DNA of 64,000 nt from Novosphingobium piscinae (GTDB lineage: Bacteria > Pseudomonadota > Alphaproteobacteria > Sphingomonadales > Sphingomonadaceae), in NCBI RefSeq assembly GCF_014230355.1, contig NZ_JACLAX010000006.1, forward strand, positions 62,001 through 126,000, written 5' to 3'. Made by a program: the position numbers and the translations under genes. Numbering within the stretch: the first letter of the stretch is position 1; every line of letters starts with the position of its first letter. Of the stretch, positions 55,820-64,000 are shown in pieces. The notes under the pieces are model-generated. The model made no database searches. It saw only the letters and a list, made by a program, of their open reading frames with translations, and was not told the origin of the DNA.

Positions 55820-58050
55820 CCACAAGCGCACGGGCTGCAATGCCTCCCCAGATCGCATTCCTGTTCGATCTCATCCAGGACATCAGCGTGCTCAGACCGA
55901 TCGTCCGGGTGATGGCGGCCGAACGTCGCTGTGCCCTGCTGCTGCTGTGCTCGCACAAGTTGAAGCGGCGGGATCGCTCTGGCGTCTGGTTCGCCGAACT
56001 TGTCGAACTCGCCAGCGCCACGGGCGCGCGCGTCGCGGTTTTCGATTCACCCCTGTCCGCGATCCAGCATCTCCAAGGCCAGAGAGGCCTTATCTTCTCT
56101 GCAAGCGAGACCGACCTTCCCGCGCACGAGACCAACCACGAGGTGTTCCGCGCCGCACCTTCTGGCTATGTCCGTGTGACCGTCCAGCATGGCTTCGAGT
56201 GCGTGGGTTTTCGGCAAAATCGCGAACAGACCATCGCGCATGGCGAAGCGATACGGTTTGCGGCGGATGTGGTCTGCGGCTGGGGACCGATTACGGGGAT
56301 GACCCATCTGGCGGTGTCCGAACGCGCGAAGTATTTCGAACTCGGGCCCACTATGGTACTAGACCGGCTGTACGACCGCTCGCGGCCGCACAGCGGCGAA
56401 GCCATGGGACTGGTCTGCGAAAATCTCCATTCGGTTCGCATGCGGACCACCGGCGATTTCCAGGCGATCTATCTCCAGACCATACAGGAATTCGCCGCCG
56501 CGGAAGCGCGCGACGGTCGCCGTCTGGCCTTGCGCCCGCACCCCGGAGGCCAATTTGTGGTCAAGACCGGCGTGGCGCTTCCCGACAATGTCGAACTCGC
56601 CAATTCCGCGATGTACAAGACGGATCTTCGTCGTTTCGCATACGGCATATCCGCACCGTCATCGGTGCTCATCGATCTCGTCATGGCGGGGCTGCCCACG
56701 GCCGTGTGGACGGACGGCGATCACGTGATCGACACGTCGGGCTATGCCGGTCTGTTCCACGTATCCACAGTGGCGGACTGGATCGACTTTGCCAGAACCG
56801 CTGTGTCCGATCCCGAAGCGATCCTGGTTGGCCAGCGTGATTTCCTGCGCAACAACGGGATCGATGCTTCTGCTGAGACGATCCGGGATCGTCTTCTCGA
56901 CTTGGTCGATGGTCTGTTGCTTCCCGTCACCGCTGGGCGCCCGCTCGACCGGCCCAAACGACTGCTGTTAGTGGCGAATGGTAACAACCCGACGTTACAG
57001 ATCAGTTTCGTCAAGCCGCTCGAGGAACTAACCGGGGCGGGCATGGTGGATCTGACGCTTTTGACCGAAGGCGAGATCTTGGCTGCTGCCCGCGCCGACC
57101 CCGCAGACCCCGAAGGCCTCCAATTCGCCTGCGCGCAGATTGATCGGGCCAAGCCGGACCTGGCGGTATTTTGTCGCTACAGCGGTCCGGTCGGCCCGGC
57201 TATGCTTGCGCACCTCCGGGCGCATCGGGTTCCGGTTATCTTCCATATCGATGACGATCTGCTGAATGTGCCGCCCGAAATCGGTGCCAAGCACGTCGAG
57301 CACAACCGGATCGAGCGGACGTCCACGGTGCGTCACCTGCTCGACCATGCCGACCTGGTTTACGCATCGACTCCCCGTCTCAAGGACCGTTTGGCCGACC
57401 TTGGATTTTTGGATCGTGTCTTGGCCGGGGCAATCTACTGCACGAGCGGTGTGCATCGTCCAGCTGCGCCGGTGGCGGCTACGACCATCGGCTTTATGGG
57501 TAACGACAAGGCGCCTGAACTGGATGATCTGGTCCCGGTTATTGCCGGCCTGCTCGAACGCAACCCCCAGGTCCGGTTCGAGTTGTTCGGGTCGATGGCG
57601 ATGCCAGCGGAACTGCAACGGTTCGGATTGCAGGTGCGGGCGTACCCGCGGGTCAATGATTATGATGCGTTCGTGACGAGCTTTCGGGCCCTGGACTGGC
57701 ACATCGGCCTCGCTCCACTGCGCTCGACGCCGTTCAATGTCGTCAAGGCCGATACCAAGTGGGTCGACTACACGTCTATCGGCGTGGCGGTAGTGGCCTC
57801 AGCAGGCACGGCTTATGACGCCTGCTGTGCCGACGGTTGCGGCATCCTCGCCAGCGGACCGCATGAGTGGTCGGAGGCGTTGCAGCGCTTGGTCGATGAT
57901 CCCGATGAGCGCTATCGCATGGCGGCCAAAGCGCAGGACAAGCTCAGGAACGACTATACCATGGCCCGGCTGACCGATCAGGTGCTTGCGATGTTCGCCG
58001 AGGCAAGCGCGCGCATGTCTGACTGTACGCAGGGGTCCTCTCCAGACTGA
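55816..58050 (+). CDS. Two-module glycosyltransferase (CDP-glycerol-type plus GT4-like)
   Basis: A 744-residue protein. The N-terminal 370 residues resemble CDP-glycerol glycerophosphotransferase or capsule-transferase folds (VRVTVQHGFECVGFRQNREQ, RLALRPHPGGQF, ISAPSSVLIDLVMAGLPTAV). The C-terminal half resembles GT4 (VPVIFHIDDDLLNVPPEIGA, TTIGFMGNDKAPELDDLVPV, RFELFGSM, WVDYTSIGVAVVASAGTAYD). It could add two different residues. Coupled to the previous gene by ATGA; 368 bases without a gene follow, so it ends this series. Confidence 0.8.
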   Translation: MTTSARAAMPPQIAFLFDLIQDISVLRPIVRVMAAERRCALLLLCSHKLKRRDRSGVWFAELVELASATGARVAVFDSPLSAIQHLQGQRGLIFSASETDLPAHETNHEVFRAAPSGYVRVTVQHGFECVGFRQNREQTIAHGEAIRFAADVVCGWGPITGMTHLAVSERAKYFELGPTMVLDRLYDRSRPHSGEAMGLVCENLHSVRMRTTGDFQAIYLQTIQEFAAAEARDGRRLALRPHPGGQFVVKTGVALPDNVELANSAMYKTDLRRFAYGISAPSSVLIDLVMAGLPTAVWTDGDHVIDTSGYAGLFHVSTVADWIDFARTAVSDPEAILVGQRDFLRNNGIDASAETIRDRLLDLVDGLLLPVTAGRPLDRPKRLLLVANGNNPTLQISFVKPLEELTGAGMVDLTLLTEGEILAAARADPADPEGLQFACAQIDRAKPDLAVFCRYSGPVGPAMLAHLRAHRVPVIFHIDDDLLNVPPEIGAKHVEHNRIERTSTVRHLLDHADLVYASTPRLKDRLADLGFLDRVLAGAIYCTSGVHRPAAPVAATTIGFMGNDKAPELDDLVPVIAGLLERNPQVRFELFGSMAMPAELQRFGLQVRAYPRVNDYDAFVTSFRALDWHIGLAPLRSTPFNVVKADTKWVDYTSIGVAVVASAGTAYDACCADGCGILASGPHEWSEALQRLVDDPDERYRMAAKAQDKLRNDYTMARLTDQVLAMFAEASARMSDCTQGSSPD

Positions 58051-58418
58051 CGGGCCGCCACATTGCACCCGATCATTCGCTGATCGATGTCTGGGGTGCC
58101 TTTGTGCGAACGTTCGCATTCACGCGGTATCAATTCGTTGCGCCCACGGGGATAGCCGACCAAAAAGCATTCCATGGTGGAGAGTATAAACTGCCTAATT
58201 TGGGCAATTTCATCTTGGAGATTCCCCCGAATGGCGGCGGCGCTGTTACAAGCTCTACGTTTTTTGATGCGAATCATGTTTTACCTCGTCAGATTGGTTA
58301 GGGAATCAGGTCAACAGCCCAAGGCGGGGAATTCGTTTGCTATGGACTTGGGGCTTGCAATCGCACCCGAATTGCGGTCGAACGCAGGTTGCTAGTCCGT
58401 CGGTGGTTGGATTTTGAA
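58051..58418. other. Intergenic gap with A/T-rich centre
   Basis: These 368 bases hold no convincing gene. The centre (about 58110-58300) is richer in A/T than the flanks and contains a TATAAA at 58186-58191 and the short imperfect palindrome GCCTAATTTGGGC. A promoter for the following coiled-coil and glycosyltransferase genes is plausible but cannot be defined. Confidence 0.4.
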
Positions 58419-58844
58419 ATGCAGGTATCCGAACCTGAAGTGGGCAATCAGGCGCAACTCGCGCACGCAATCTCCGCGTTTGACCGAAGCCTTCGCGACC
58501 GTGACCGCGAAATTGACCTGCTCCGGCTGGAAGTTGCCCGCTGGCGCAGCGAAGCCGAGGAGTGTGCCGGAAAGCTGGCCTTGCTGCAGATGGCGATGCA
58601 GCGTCACTTACAGCAATGCACGCGCGACGATGGCGATGTGCAGCGTCTCATCGCCGAACTTGCTGAAGCGACGGCGCAGCGTAAGGAGCAGTCGGCCATT
58701 ATTGTGCGGCGCGAGCAGCGCATCATCGAGCTTCGGGAAAAGCTCGAGTCCGGTGCGCCAGTTGAAGTGCGAGATCGGGGTGCGACTTTTTCATGGCGCC
58801 GTTTGGAGCGCTGGGCCAAGCGCGCGACTTCGCGGCACGATTGA
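58419..58844 (+). CDS. Small coiled-coil protein
   Basis: A 141-residue, highly charged protein. Heptad-like stretches such as DRDREIDLLRLEVARWRSEA and REQRIIELREKLES predict one long coiled coil over about 100 residues, ending in a basic tail (RRLERWAKRATSRHD). No catalytic motif. It may be a scaffold or length-control partner of capsule enzymes, as coiled-coil proteins are in some O-antigen systems; this is only inference. The ATG at 58419 was preferred over a TTG at 58389. Confidence 0.6.
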   Translation: MQVSEPEVGNQAQLAHAISAFDRSLRDRDREIDLLRLEVARWRSEAEECAGKLALLQMAMQRHLQQCTRDDGDVQRLIAELAEATAQRKEQSAIIVRREQRIIELREKLESGAPVEVRDRGATFSWRRLERWAKRATSRHD

Positions 58845-58913
58845 TCGACCTGCCTCCGCCGATGACCGGATGGCGGCTTGGCGAGCAGAACGCAGTTACC
58901 AAGGAATGTTCAA

Positions 58914-59633
58914 ATGAAATCGCAAGCACGGCGCAAGGTCTTCGTGGGCTACGACAGTCGGGAGGACATCGCTTGGCAAGTGGCGCGCTTCTCACTGCAA
59001 CGTCACGCCACCAGCGATCTTGAAATCATCCCGCTGCGCCAGAACGTTCTGCGTGAACTCGGGCTCTACACACGTCCCTTCGATCCGATGTCGTCGACTG
59101 AGTTTTCGCTGACGCGTTTTCTGACCCCCTTTCTGGCTGCCCGCGATGACTGGGTGATGTTCTGCGACTGCGACTTTCTCTTCACCCAGGATGTGAACCG
59201 CGTGTTCGATGAGCTCGATCCCGCCAAGGCTCTGTACTGCGTGCAGCACGATTACACACCGGCCAACCAGATCAAGATGGATGGCAAGCAGCAAACAGTC
59301 TATCCGCGCAAGAACTGGTCTTCCTTCATGCTGTTCAATTGCGCTCATCCCGACGTGAAGGCGCTGACACCGGATATCGTCAACTCGGCCTCTCCGGCCT
59401 ATCTCCACCGCTTCGAGTGGATCAAGGATCCGATAGGAATCGGGGCATTGCCGATCGGTTGGAACTTTCTTGAGGGTGAATACCCGCTACCCGATTCGCC
59501 GCCCCCGGCCGTGCACTATACCAACGGAGGGCCATGGTTCGAGAACTGGCAGGATGTCGATTTCGGGGATCTGTGGATAGCCGAGCGCGATCGATATCTT
59601 GCGGCTGCAGCAGTGTCGGCCGCTGCCGCGTGA
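58914..59633 (+). CDS. GT8-like glycosyltransferase
   Basis: A 239-residue GT-A enzyme: RRKVFVGYDSREDIAWQVAR at the N-terminus, the metal-binding DxD in WVMFCDCDFLF (near residue 80), and VHYTNGGPWFENWQD near residue 206. The order and spacing fit a GT8-like retaining glycosyltransferase. AAGGAA precedes the ATG at 58914. It could add one capsule residue. Confidence 0.8.
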   Translation: MKSQARRKVFVGYDSREDIAWQVARFSLQRHATSDLEIIPLRQNVLRELGLYTRPFDPMSSTEFSLTRFLTPFLAARDDWVMFCDCDFLFTQDVNRVFDELDPAKALYCVQHDYTPANQIKMDGKQQTVYPRKNWSSFMLFNCAHPDVKALTPDIVNSASPAYLHRFEWIKDPIGIGALPIGWNFLEGEYPLPDSPPPAVHYTNGGPWFENWQDVDFGDLWIAERDRYLAAAAVSAAAA

Positions 59634-59759
59634 CGTCCGCCACGGACGTGGGGAGACCCTGCGGCGCCGCGATCATTGACCCCAGGATGCTTCAGTTTGC
59701 CTCGCTTTTGCGGTGGGGTGCCGTTGAGTTCGCACGCATTGCGCACTAGGGGGCAAGCC

Positions 59760-60980
59760 ATGGCAATTGACACAACGTTCCGCTGCCCGGTTGCCCGTCG
59801 GCAGCAGGGCTTGCGCAGGCTTTTGGCGCAGTTCGCTCCCTTGGCACTGCTGATGGGGCTCGCCGCCTGCAGCTCGCTTGGCGCAAGCGGCCCGAGCGGT
59901 TCGGAGCTGCGCCGAGGGCAGAGTGCCAGCGTCACGGCGGATATCCGCGTGATCGATCTCACAGATAAGCTGGCCCGTCGCATGATTGATGCCGGCCACT
60001 CCCAGACCTTTGCCGCAGCATTGGGTGAAGTGGCGCCGGCGGGTACCCGCATCGGGCGCGGCGACGTGCTGGATGTAGCGATCTGGGAATCCCCACCCGC
60101 CGCTCTATTCGGCACCCTCGGCGGAGACGTCGGATTGAGCAAGGGGCCCAGCCTGGCGCCCAAGGCGACGAGCTTGCTCGAACAGATGGTGGGCGAGGAC
60201 GGCAAGATCAACATTCCCTTCGTTGGGTCACTGGTGGTGGCCGGACGGACCCCTCAGCAGGTGGCGCGTGATGTCGAGGCCCGGCTCGCCGGGAAGGCTC
60301 ACGAGCCTCAGGTCATCGTCCGGGTAACTCAGCCGGTGACTTCGCTGGTTACTGTTGTCGGCGACGTTTCGACCAGCACCCGCATTCCACTGACCGCCAA
60401 AGGTGAACGGTTGCTCGATGCCCTGGCTGGGGCGGGCGGAGTCAAGCAGCCGATCGGCAAGGTCACGGTGCGCATCACCCGCGGGACGCAGGTTGTTGCC
60501 CAGCCGCTGGAGCAAGTGCTGCTCGATCCCCGACAAAACATCACGCTACAGGCTGGTGATGTGATCACCGCGCTCTATCAGCCCTACAGCTTCACGGCAT
60601 TGGGCGCTGTGCGTAACAGCGCCGAAGTTCCGTTCGAAGGCACGGGCCTGTCGCTGGCGCAGGGCCTGGGTCGGATCGGCGGCCTCGACGACAATCGCGC
60701 CAATGTGCGTGGCGTCTTCGTTTTTCGACTCGAGGATCCTGCTATCCTGGGACCCGATCTGGTGAGCGGCGCGCGTCTGACGCCGGATGGCCGGGTACCG
60801 GTCATCTACCGTCTCAACATGTCCGATCCAGGATCATTCTTCGTTGCGCAAGGATTCGCGCTGCGGGACAAGGACGTCGTATACGTGTCGAACGCACCGC
60901 TGATCGACATTCAGAAGTTTATCGGCATTGTGTCGCAGACGGCATTCTCGATCATCGGCATCGCGAACCAGGTTCGCTAG
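59760..60980 (+). CDS. KpsD/Wza-like polysaccharide export lipoprotein
   Basis: Outer-membrane or periplasmic exit channel component for the capsule. The 406-residue protein has a lipoprotein signal ending LLMGLAACSS with the lipobox Cys37. A Poly_export domain starts near TRIGRGDVLDVAIWE, and then come SLBB-type repeats (TSLVTVVGDVSTSTRIPLTA and YSFTALGAVRNSAEVPFEG). The C-terminal helix FIGIVSQTAFSIIGIANQVR may be the membrane-spanning helix of the barrel, as in Wza. The ATG at 59760 follows a GGGGG run. With KpsE it completes the envelope-spanning path. Confidence 0.9.
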   Translation: MAIDTTFRCPVARRQQGLRRLLAQFAPLALLMGLAACSSLGASGPSGSELRRGQSASVTADIRVIDLTDKLARRMIDAGHSQTFAAALGEVAPAGTRIGRGDVLDVAIWESPPAALFGTLGGDVGLSKGPSLAPKATSLLEQMVGEDGKINIPFVGSLVVAGRTPQQVARDVEARLAGKAHEPQVIVRVTQPVTSLVTVVGDVSTSTRIPLTAKGERLLDALAGAGGVKQPIGKVTVRITRGTQVVAQPLEQVLLDPRQNITLQAGDVITALYQPYSFTALGAVRNSAEVPFEGTGLSLAQGLGRIGGLDDNRANVRGVFVFRLEDPAILGPDLVSGARLTPDGRVPVIYRLNMSDPGSFFVAQGFALRDKDVVYVSNAPLIDIQKFIGIVSQTAFSIIGIANQVR

Positions 60981-60985
60981 GGGCG

Positions 60986-61801
60986 ATGTTGTCACCGGCT
61001 CTTGCCTCGCGGTTGCGTGTTGGGGTCGCTGGGGCCATGCACGAGGCTGCAGAGCGGATCATCCGTCCTGGGCTGGGGCAATTGCAGGACGATGCGATCA
61101 GGCTCAAGGCCCCTGGTGAGGTCGTCACCATCGTTGACCGCGCCTGCGAGGCGCTCCTTTCGGAACGTCTGTCGGCAATCCATCCCGAGGCCATCGTTGT
61201 GGGTGAGGAAGCCGTAGAAGATGATCCCCGTCTGCTCGAATTGCTTGGCACCGAGCTCTGTTGGATTGTCGATCCGCTTGACGGGACGGCCAACTATGCG
61301 GCTGGAAAGGCTCCCTACGGGATCATGGTTGCCTTGGCACAGGCTGGTGAAATCCTGGGAGGCTGGATCCTGGATCCAACCAGCGGGCGTTTGTGTGGGG
61401 CAGAACTTGGGCATGGCGCCCGGATTGATGGCAAACTGTTCAATGCCCCCGGCCGCCACCGTGAAACGCCGATCGCGGCCATATCACGACTGTTTACGGA
61501 TGCCAGCCGGCGGGACCGGGTAGTCGCGGCGCTCGCCGCCTGCGACGTCACGGACAGCCCGCGTTGTGCAGCCGACCAGTACCCGCGGGTAGCGCTGGGT
61601 ATCCATGATCTGACCTATTTCGATCGCACGATCAGTTGGGATCATGCTGCCGGAGTTTTGTTCATCAACGAATGCGGCGGACGCGCGGCTCATCCAGACG
61701 GGGCCACCTACCGCGTCGATCAGCCACGCGCGGGCCTTCTGATCGCCACCGACCCCGTCCTTTGGGACTCGGTGGCACCGGCTGTCGCAGCGGCTTTATG
61801 A
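60986..61801 (+). CDS. Inositol-monophosphatase-family phosphatase
   Basis: A magnesium-dependent sugar or nucleotide phosphatase of 271 residues: Glu74/Glu75 in VVGEEAVE, the signature WIVDPLDGTANYAAGK (Asp96, Asp99) and the late WDHAAGVLFINECGG. It starts five bases after the export lipoprotein gene. The locus lacks a HAD-type kdsC, so it might dephosphorylate a capsule sugar such as Kdo 8-phosphate, or recycle PAP as CysQ does. I cannot decide between these. Confidence 0.85.
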   Translation: MLSPALASRLRVGVAGAMHEAAERIIRPGLGQLQDDAIRLKAPGEVVTIVDRACEALLSERLSAIHPEAIVVGEEAVEDDPRLLELLGTELCWIVDPLDGTANYAAGKAPYGIMVALAQAGEILGGWILDPTSGRLCGAELGHGARIDGKLFNAPGRHRETPIAAISRLFTDASRRDRVVAALAACDVTDSPRCAADQYPRVALGIHDLTYFDRTISWDHAAGVLFINECGGRAAHPDGATYRVDQPRAGLLIATDPVLWDSVAPAVAAAL

Positions 61802-61851
61802 CCACGCCGGCCCGCTCCGCCCGCCCCAGTGGCAGCGGCCGGGGTTGAACG

Positions 61852-63501
61852 GTGTCCGTTCGCACACCAGTGCCGTTCTTCCGGGTGCCACCCTTTCCGA
61901 GGCAGCGGGGGGCCGCGCTTGCCACGCTAGCGCTCGCTCCGCAAAGCCCGCCAGCTGATCTGGCCCGTACGGCTGCAGAACTCGCAGAGGCACGCGTCGG
62001 CGGAACCTTTTGGGGCCTGCAGCCGGCACTGCCGAGCGATCGCACGATTTTGCTGGCACCTGGTCACGCCGGAGAGGCAAGGCTCCTTCAGGACTGGGCG
62101 TTATCGGCCGGTGAAGCGGACCGCTGCTGTCTGATTGGACCCTATGCCCGGCGACATGGTATTCCCGGGATCAGCCAAGTGTGCGATCCTTGGCATCTGG
62201 TTGCTCAGGCGCAACGGATCGTGGCGGGCGCGACCAGTGAGATCGCCGGCGTGGCGGCATTCGCGCGCGCAGAGCTCAGAATTGTCGGGGACGGGCCATG
62301 GGCCGGCGTCACCGAACCGGCGAAGGCCGCCAAGCTCGTGGTTCATGGCTGGCAGTGGCGCGACCCGTTTACGGGTGCTGCGTGTGATTTTTCAAAGATC
62401 GTCCAGCAGCTTGCCGAATGGCGCAGCCTGATCGATTCGAATCGCGCGACCGCTGCCGTCTACGGGGTTGCCCGGTGGAAGCGGGTCACGGCCGATGCCC
62501 TGCTGTGGGACGGGTATGACGGGCCAAGGCACCTGGCTGCGCGCTCCGATGCGACAGCCACCCTGCCGCGCGGCAGCCGGGTCGGGGCTTGGAAATCGCG
62601 CACGGCGCTGGATCTGCCCGATCAGCTGGCGCACCGCGGGATCGCGGTGAGCGAAATCGAGGATGGTTTCATCCGCTCAACCGGACTTGGCGCCAATTGC
62701 GTGCCGCCGCTCTCGATCATTGTCGACCATGCGGGGATCTACTTTGATCCGTCAGGACCCAGCGATCTTGAGATCATCCTGGCCGAGGCCGAGATCGGGC
62801 CGGAGCTCCAACGCCGCGCCGCTGCGCTGCGCGCCCGGCTGGTGGCCGCGGGCATCGGCAAGTACGGCCGCGCGGTCACGGCGGTGACGGTGGCAGCGCC
62901 GGGGCGGCGGCGCGTGCTGGTGCCGGGGCAGGTGGCCGATGATCGCTCGGTGCTGAGCGGTGGGGCCGGGGCCGACAACCTGACCCTGCTGCAGCGCGCC
63001 CGCGCGCTCGAGCCCGACGCCTGGATCATCTACCGGCCGCATCCCGATGTCGAGGCCGGGCACCGTGCCGGGCACATTCCCGAGGCGACGGTGCGCGCCC
63101 TGGCTGACGAGATCGACCGCGCCAGCCCGATCGCCGCGCTGATCGACAGCGTGGACGCGCTCCACACGCTGACCTCGCTGGCCGGGTTCGAGGCGCTGAT
63201 GCGCGGCAAGGCGGTGACCACCCACGGCGTGCCGTTCTATGCCGGCTGGGGGCTGACCCGCGATCTCGCCCCGGTGCCGGCGCGGCGCGGCCGCAGCCGC
63301 ACTCTCGACGAGCTCGTCGCTGCAGCGCTGATTCTCTATCCGCGCTACCTCGATCCGGTTAGCCGGCTACCCTGCTCGCCGGAGATTTTGGTCGAAAGGC
63401 TCGCATCAGACCGCGCCAAGGTCAGTTCACCGCTTGTTATCTTGCGCTCATTGCAGGGCCGCGCCAGTACGTGGGTGCGGAGGTTCGGGGGTCAAGGGTG
63501 A
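61852..63501 (+). CDS. kpsC: KpsC-like capsule Kdo transferase
   Basis: Transfers beta-Kdo residues to phosphatidylglycerol-linked acceptors to build the poly-Kdo linker of group-2 capsules. The 549 residues include EDGFIRSTGLGANCVPPLS, IIYRPHPDVEAGHRAGHIP and SLAGFEALMRGKAVTTHGVP followed by the hallmark FYAGWGLTRD. Usual KpsC is about 650-700 residues with two similar modules; here the N-terminal module is shortened or diverged. Start is GTG at 61852. GC rises sharply inside the gene at about 62.8 kb. Its stop overlaps kpsS as GTGA. Confidence 0.9.
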   Translation: MSVRTPVPFFRVPPFPRQRGAALATLALAPQSPPADLARTAAELAEARVGGTFWGLQPALPSDRTILLAPGHAGEARLLQDWALSAGEADRCCLIGPYARRHGIPGISQVCDPWHLVAQAQRIVAGATSEIAGVAAFARAELRIVGDGPWAGVTEPAKAAKLVVHGWQWRDPFTGAACDFSKIVQQLAEWRSLIDSNRATAAVYGVARWKRVTADALLWDGYDGPRHLAARSDATATLPRGSRVGAWKSRTALDLPDQLAHRGIAVSEIEDGFIRSTGLGANCVPPLSIIVDHAGIYFDPSGPSDLEIILAEAEIGPELQRRAAALRARLVAAGIGKYGRAVTAVTVAAPGRRRVLVPGQVADDRSVLSGGAGADNLTLLQRARALEPDAWIIYRPHPDVEAGHRAGHIPEATVRALADEIDRASPIAALIDSVDALHTLTSLAGFEALMRGKAVTTHGVPFYAGWGLTRDLAPVPARRGRSRTLDELVAAALILYPRYLDPVSRLPCSPEILVERLASDRAKVSSPLVILRSLQGRASTWVRRFGGQG

Positions 63502-64000
63502 ATACCGGACGAAGACCAGCACGCAATTTCCTGTTTCTGCAGGGGCCACCGGGGCCGTTCTTCCGGCTGCTCGGCGCCGAGCTGGCGCAGCGCGGCTGCG
63601 GGGTGCACCGCATCAACCTGAGCGGCGGCGACCGTTATGACTGGCCTGAGGGCAGCATCGACTACCGCGGTCGGTCGAAGCACTGGCCGCTGTTCTTCGA
63701 TGCCTTCGTGCAGGATCACGCGATCACCGACGTGGTGCTGTTCGGCGATTGCCGGCCGGTGCACCGCAGCGCGGTGCGCCTGGCCCAGCTGCGCGGCGTC
63801 CACATCCACGTGTTCGAGGAGGGCTATATCCGGCCCGACTGGATGACGCTCGAGCGCGACGGGGTAAACGGCCATTCCACTTTCGACCGCGATCCCGAGG
63901 TGCTGTTCGCCGCCTCGCGCTGGCTGCCCGAGGTGCCGCAGCTGCCGCCGATCACGGCCACTTTCCGGCGTCGCGCCCGCGATGCCTTCTGGCACTATTT
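63498..64000 (+). CDS. kpsS: KpsS-like capsule Kdo transferase (C-terminus beyond window)
   Basis: First Kdo transferase of the capsule linker, priming phosphatidylglycerol. Only the first 167 codons are present. FLFLQGPPGPFFRLLGAELA at the N-terminus, HRINLSGGDRYDWP, DVVLFGDCRPVHRSA and HVFEEGYIRPDWMTLE are all typical. GTG at 63498 overlaps the kpsC stop, the normal kpsC-kpsS coupling. High GC, like the flanks of the locus. Confidence 0.92.
   Translation, partial: MNTGRRPARNFLFLQGPPGPFFRLLGAELAQRGCGVHRINLSGGDRYDWPEGSIDYRGRSKHWPLFFDAFVQDHAITDVVLFGDCRPVHRSAVRLAQLRGVHIHVFEEGYIRPDWMTLERDGVNGHSTFDRDPEVLFAASRWLPEVPQLPPITATFRRRARDAFWHY

Overview
This 64 kb window reads as chromosome of a high-GC alphaproteobacterium, most likely Sphingomonadales (Novosphingobium/Sphingomonas type). 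The support is the overall base composition, a GTTC-N7-GTTC LexA operator in front of an imuA-imuB-dnaE2 mutasome operon, and the gene order ftsE-ftsX-ydcF-plsC followed by tyrA/hisC and metX-metW. No phage, insertion sequence, rRNA or CRISPR array was recognised.

Layout. Positions 1-2591 (minus): a truncated TonB-dependent receptor preceded by a DUF2946 membrane protein. 2703-8341 (plus): the SOS mutasome imuA, imuB, dnaE2. 8342-10316: a poorly conserved stretch with two hypothetical genes, an amidohydrolase relic and a helix-turn-helix membrane protein. 10344-12945 (minus): sugar-nucleotide genes for a phosphohexomutase and a UDP-glucuronate decarboxylase. 13131-13217: tRNA-Leu(GAG). 13331-25676: housekeeping genes for cell division, lipid, Tyr/His/Met synthesis and a probable FzlA. 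This part also holds several families of inverted repeats, a 14-bp tandem repeat and a G-quadruplex motif. 25764-29198 (minus): a complete rmlCBDA (rfbCBDA) dTDP-L-rhamnose operon.

29458 to the right edge is a large group-2-type (ABC transporter, Kdo-primed) capsule locus. It contains Kdo supply (kpsF, kdsB, kdsA), export (kpsE, kpsM, kpsT and a KpsD/Wza-like lipoprotein) and the Kdo-linker transferases kpsC and kpsS. Between these lies an unusual central module. It has two tandem Kdo-hydroxylase-family Fe/2-oxoglutarate oxygenases, three FkbM methyltransferases, two SGNH-like proteins and a GSCFA protein, an SDR epimerase with an inserted zinc ribbon, and a run of very large translationally coupled GT-B-like proteins. 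Much of this centre has lower GC than the flanks, with one gene near 40-50% GC. High GC returns inside kpsC at about 62.8 kb, as expected of an exchanged capsule-type cassette.

The genes fit one plan. Rml (and possibly the SDR) supply dTDP-deoxysugars, and KpsF/KdsA/KdsB supply CMP-Kdo. KpsC/KpsS would build a Kdo linker on lipid, the central glycosyltransferases extend and decorate the chain, and KpsMT-KpsE-KpsD export it. The most novel prospects are the paired Kdo-hydroxylase-like enzymes in a capsule rather than lipopolysaccharide setting, and the chain of unfamiliar GT-B-like proteins at 47-58 kb. All assignments come from reading the sequence; no database search was run.
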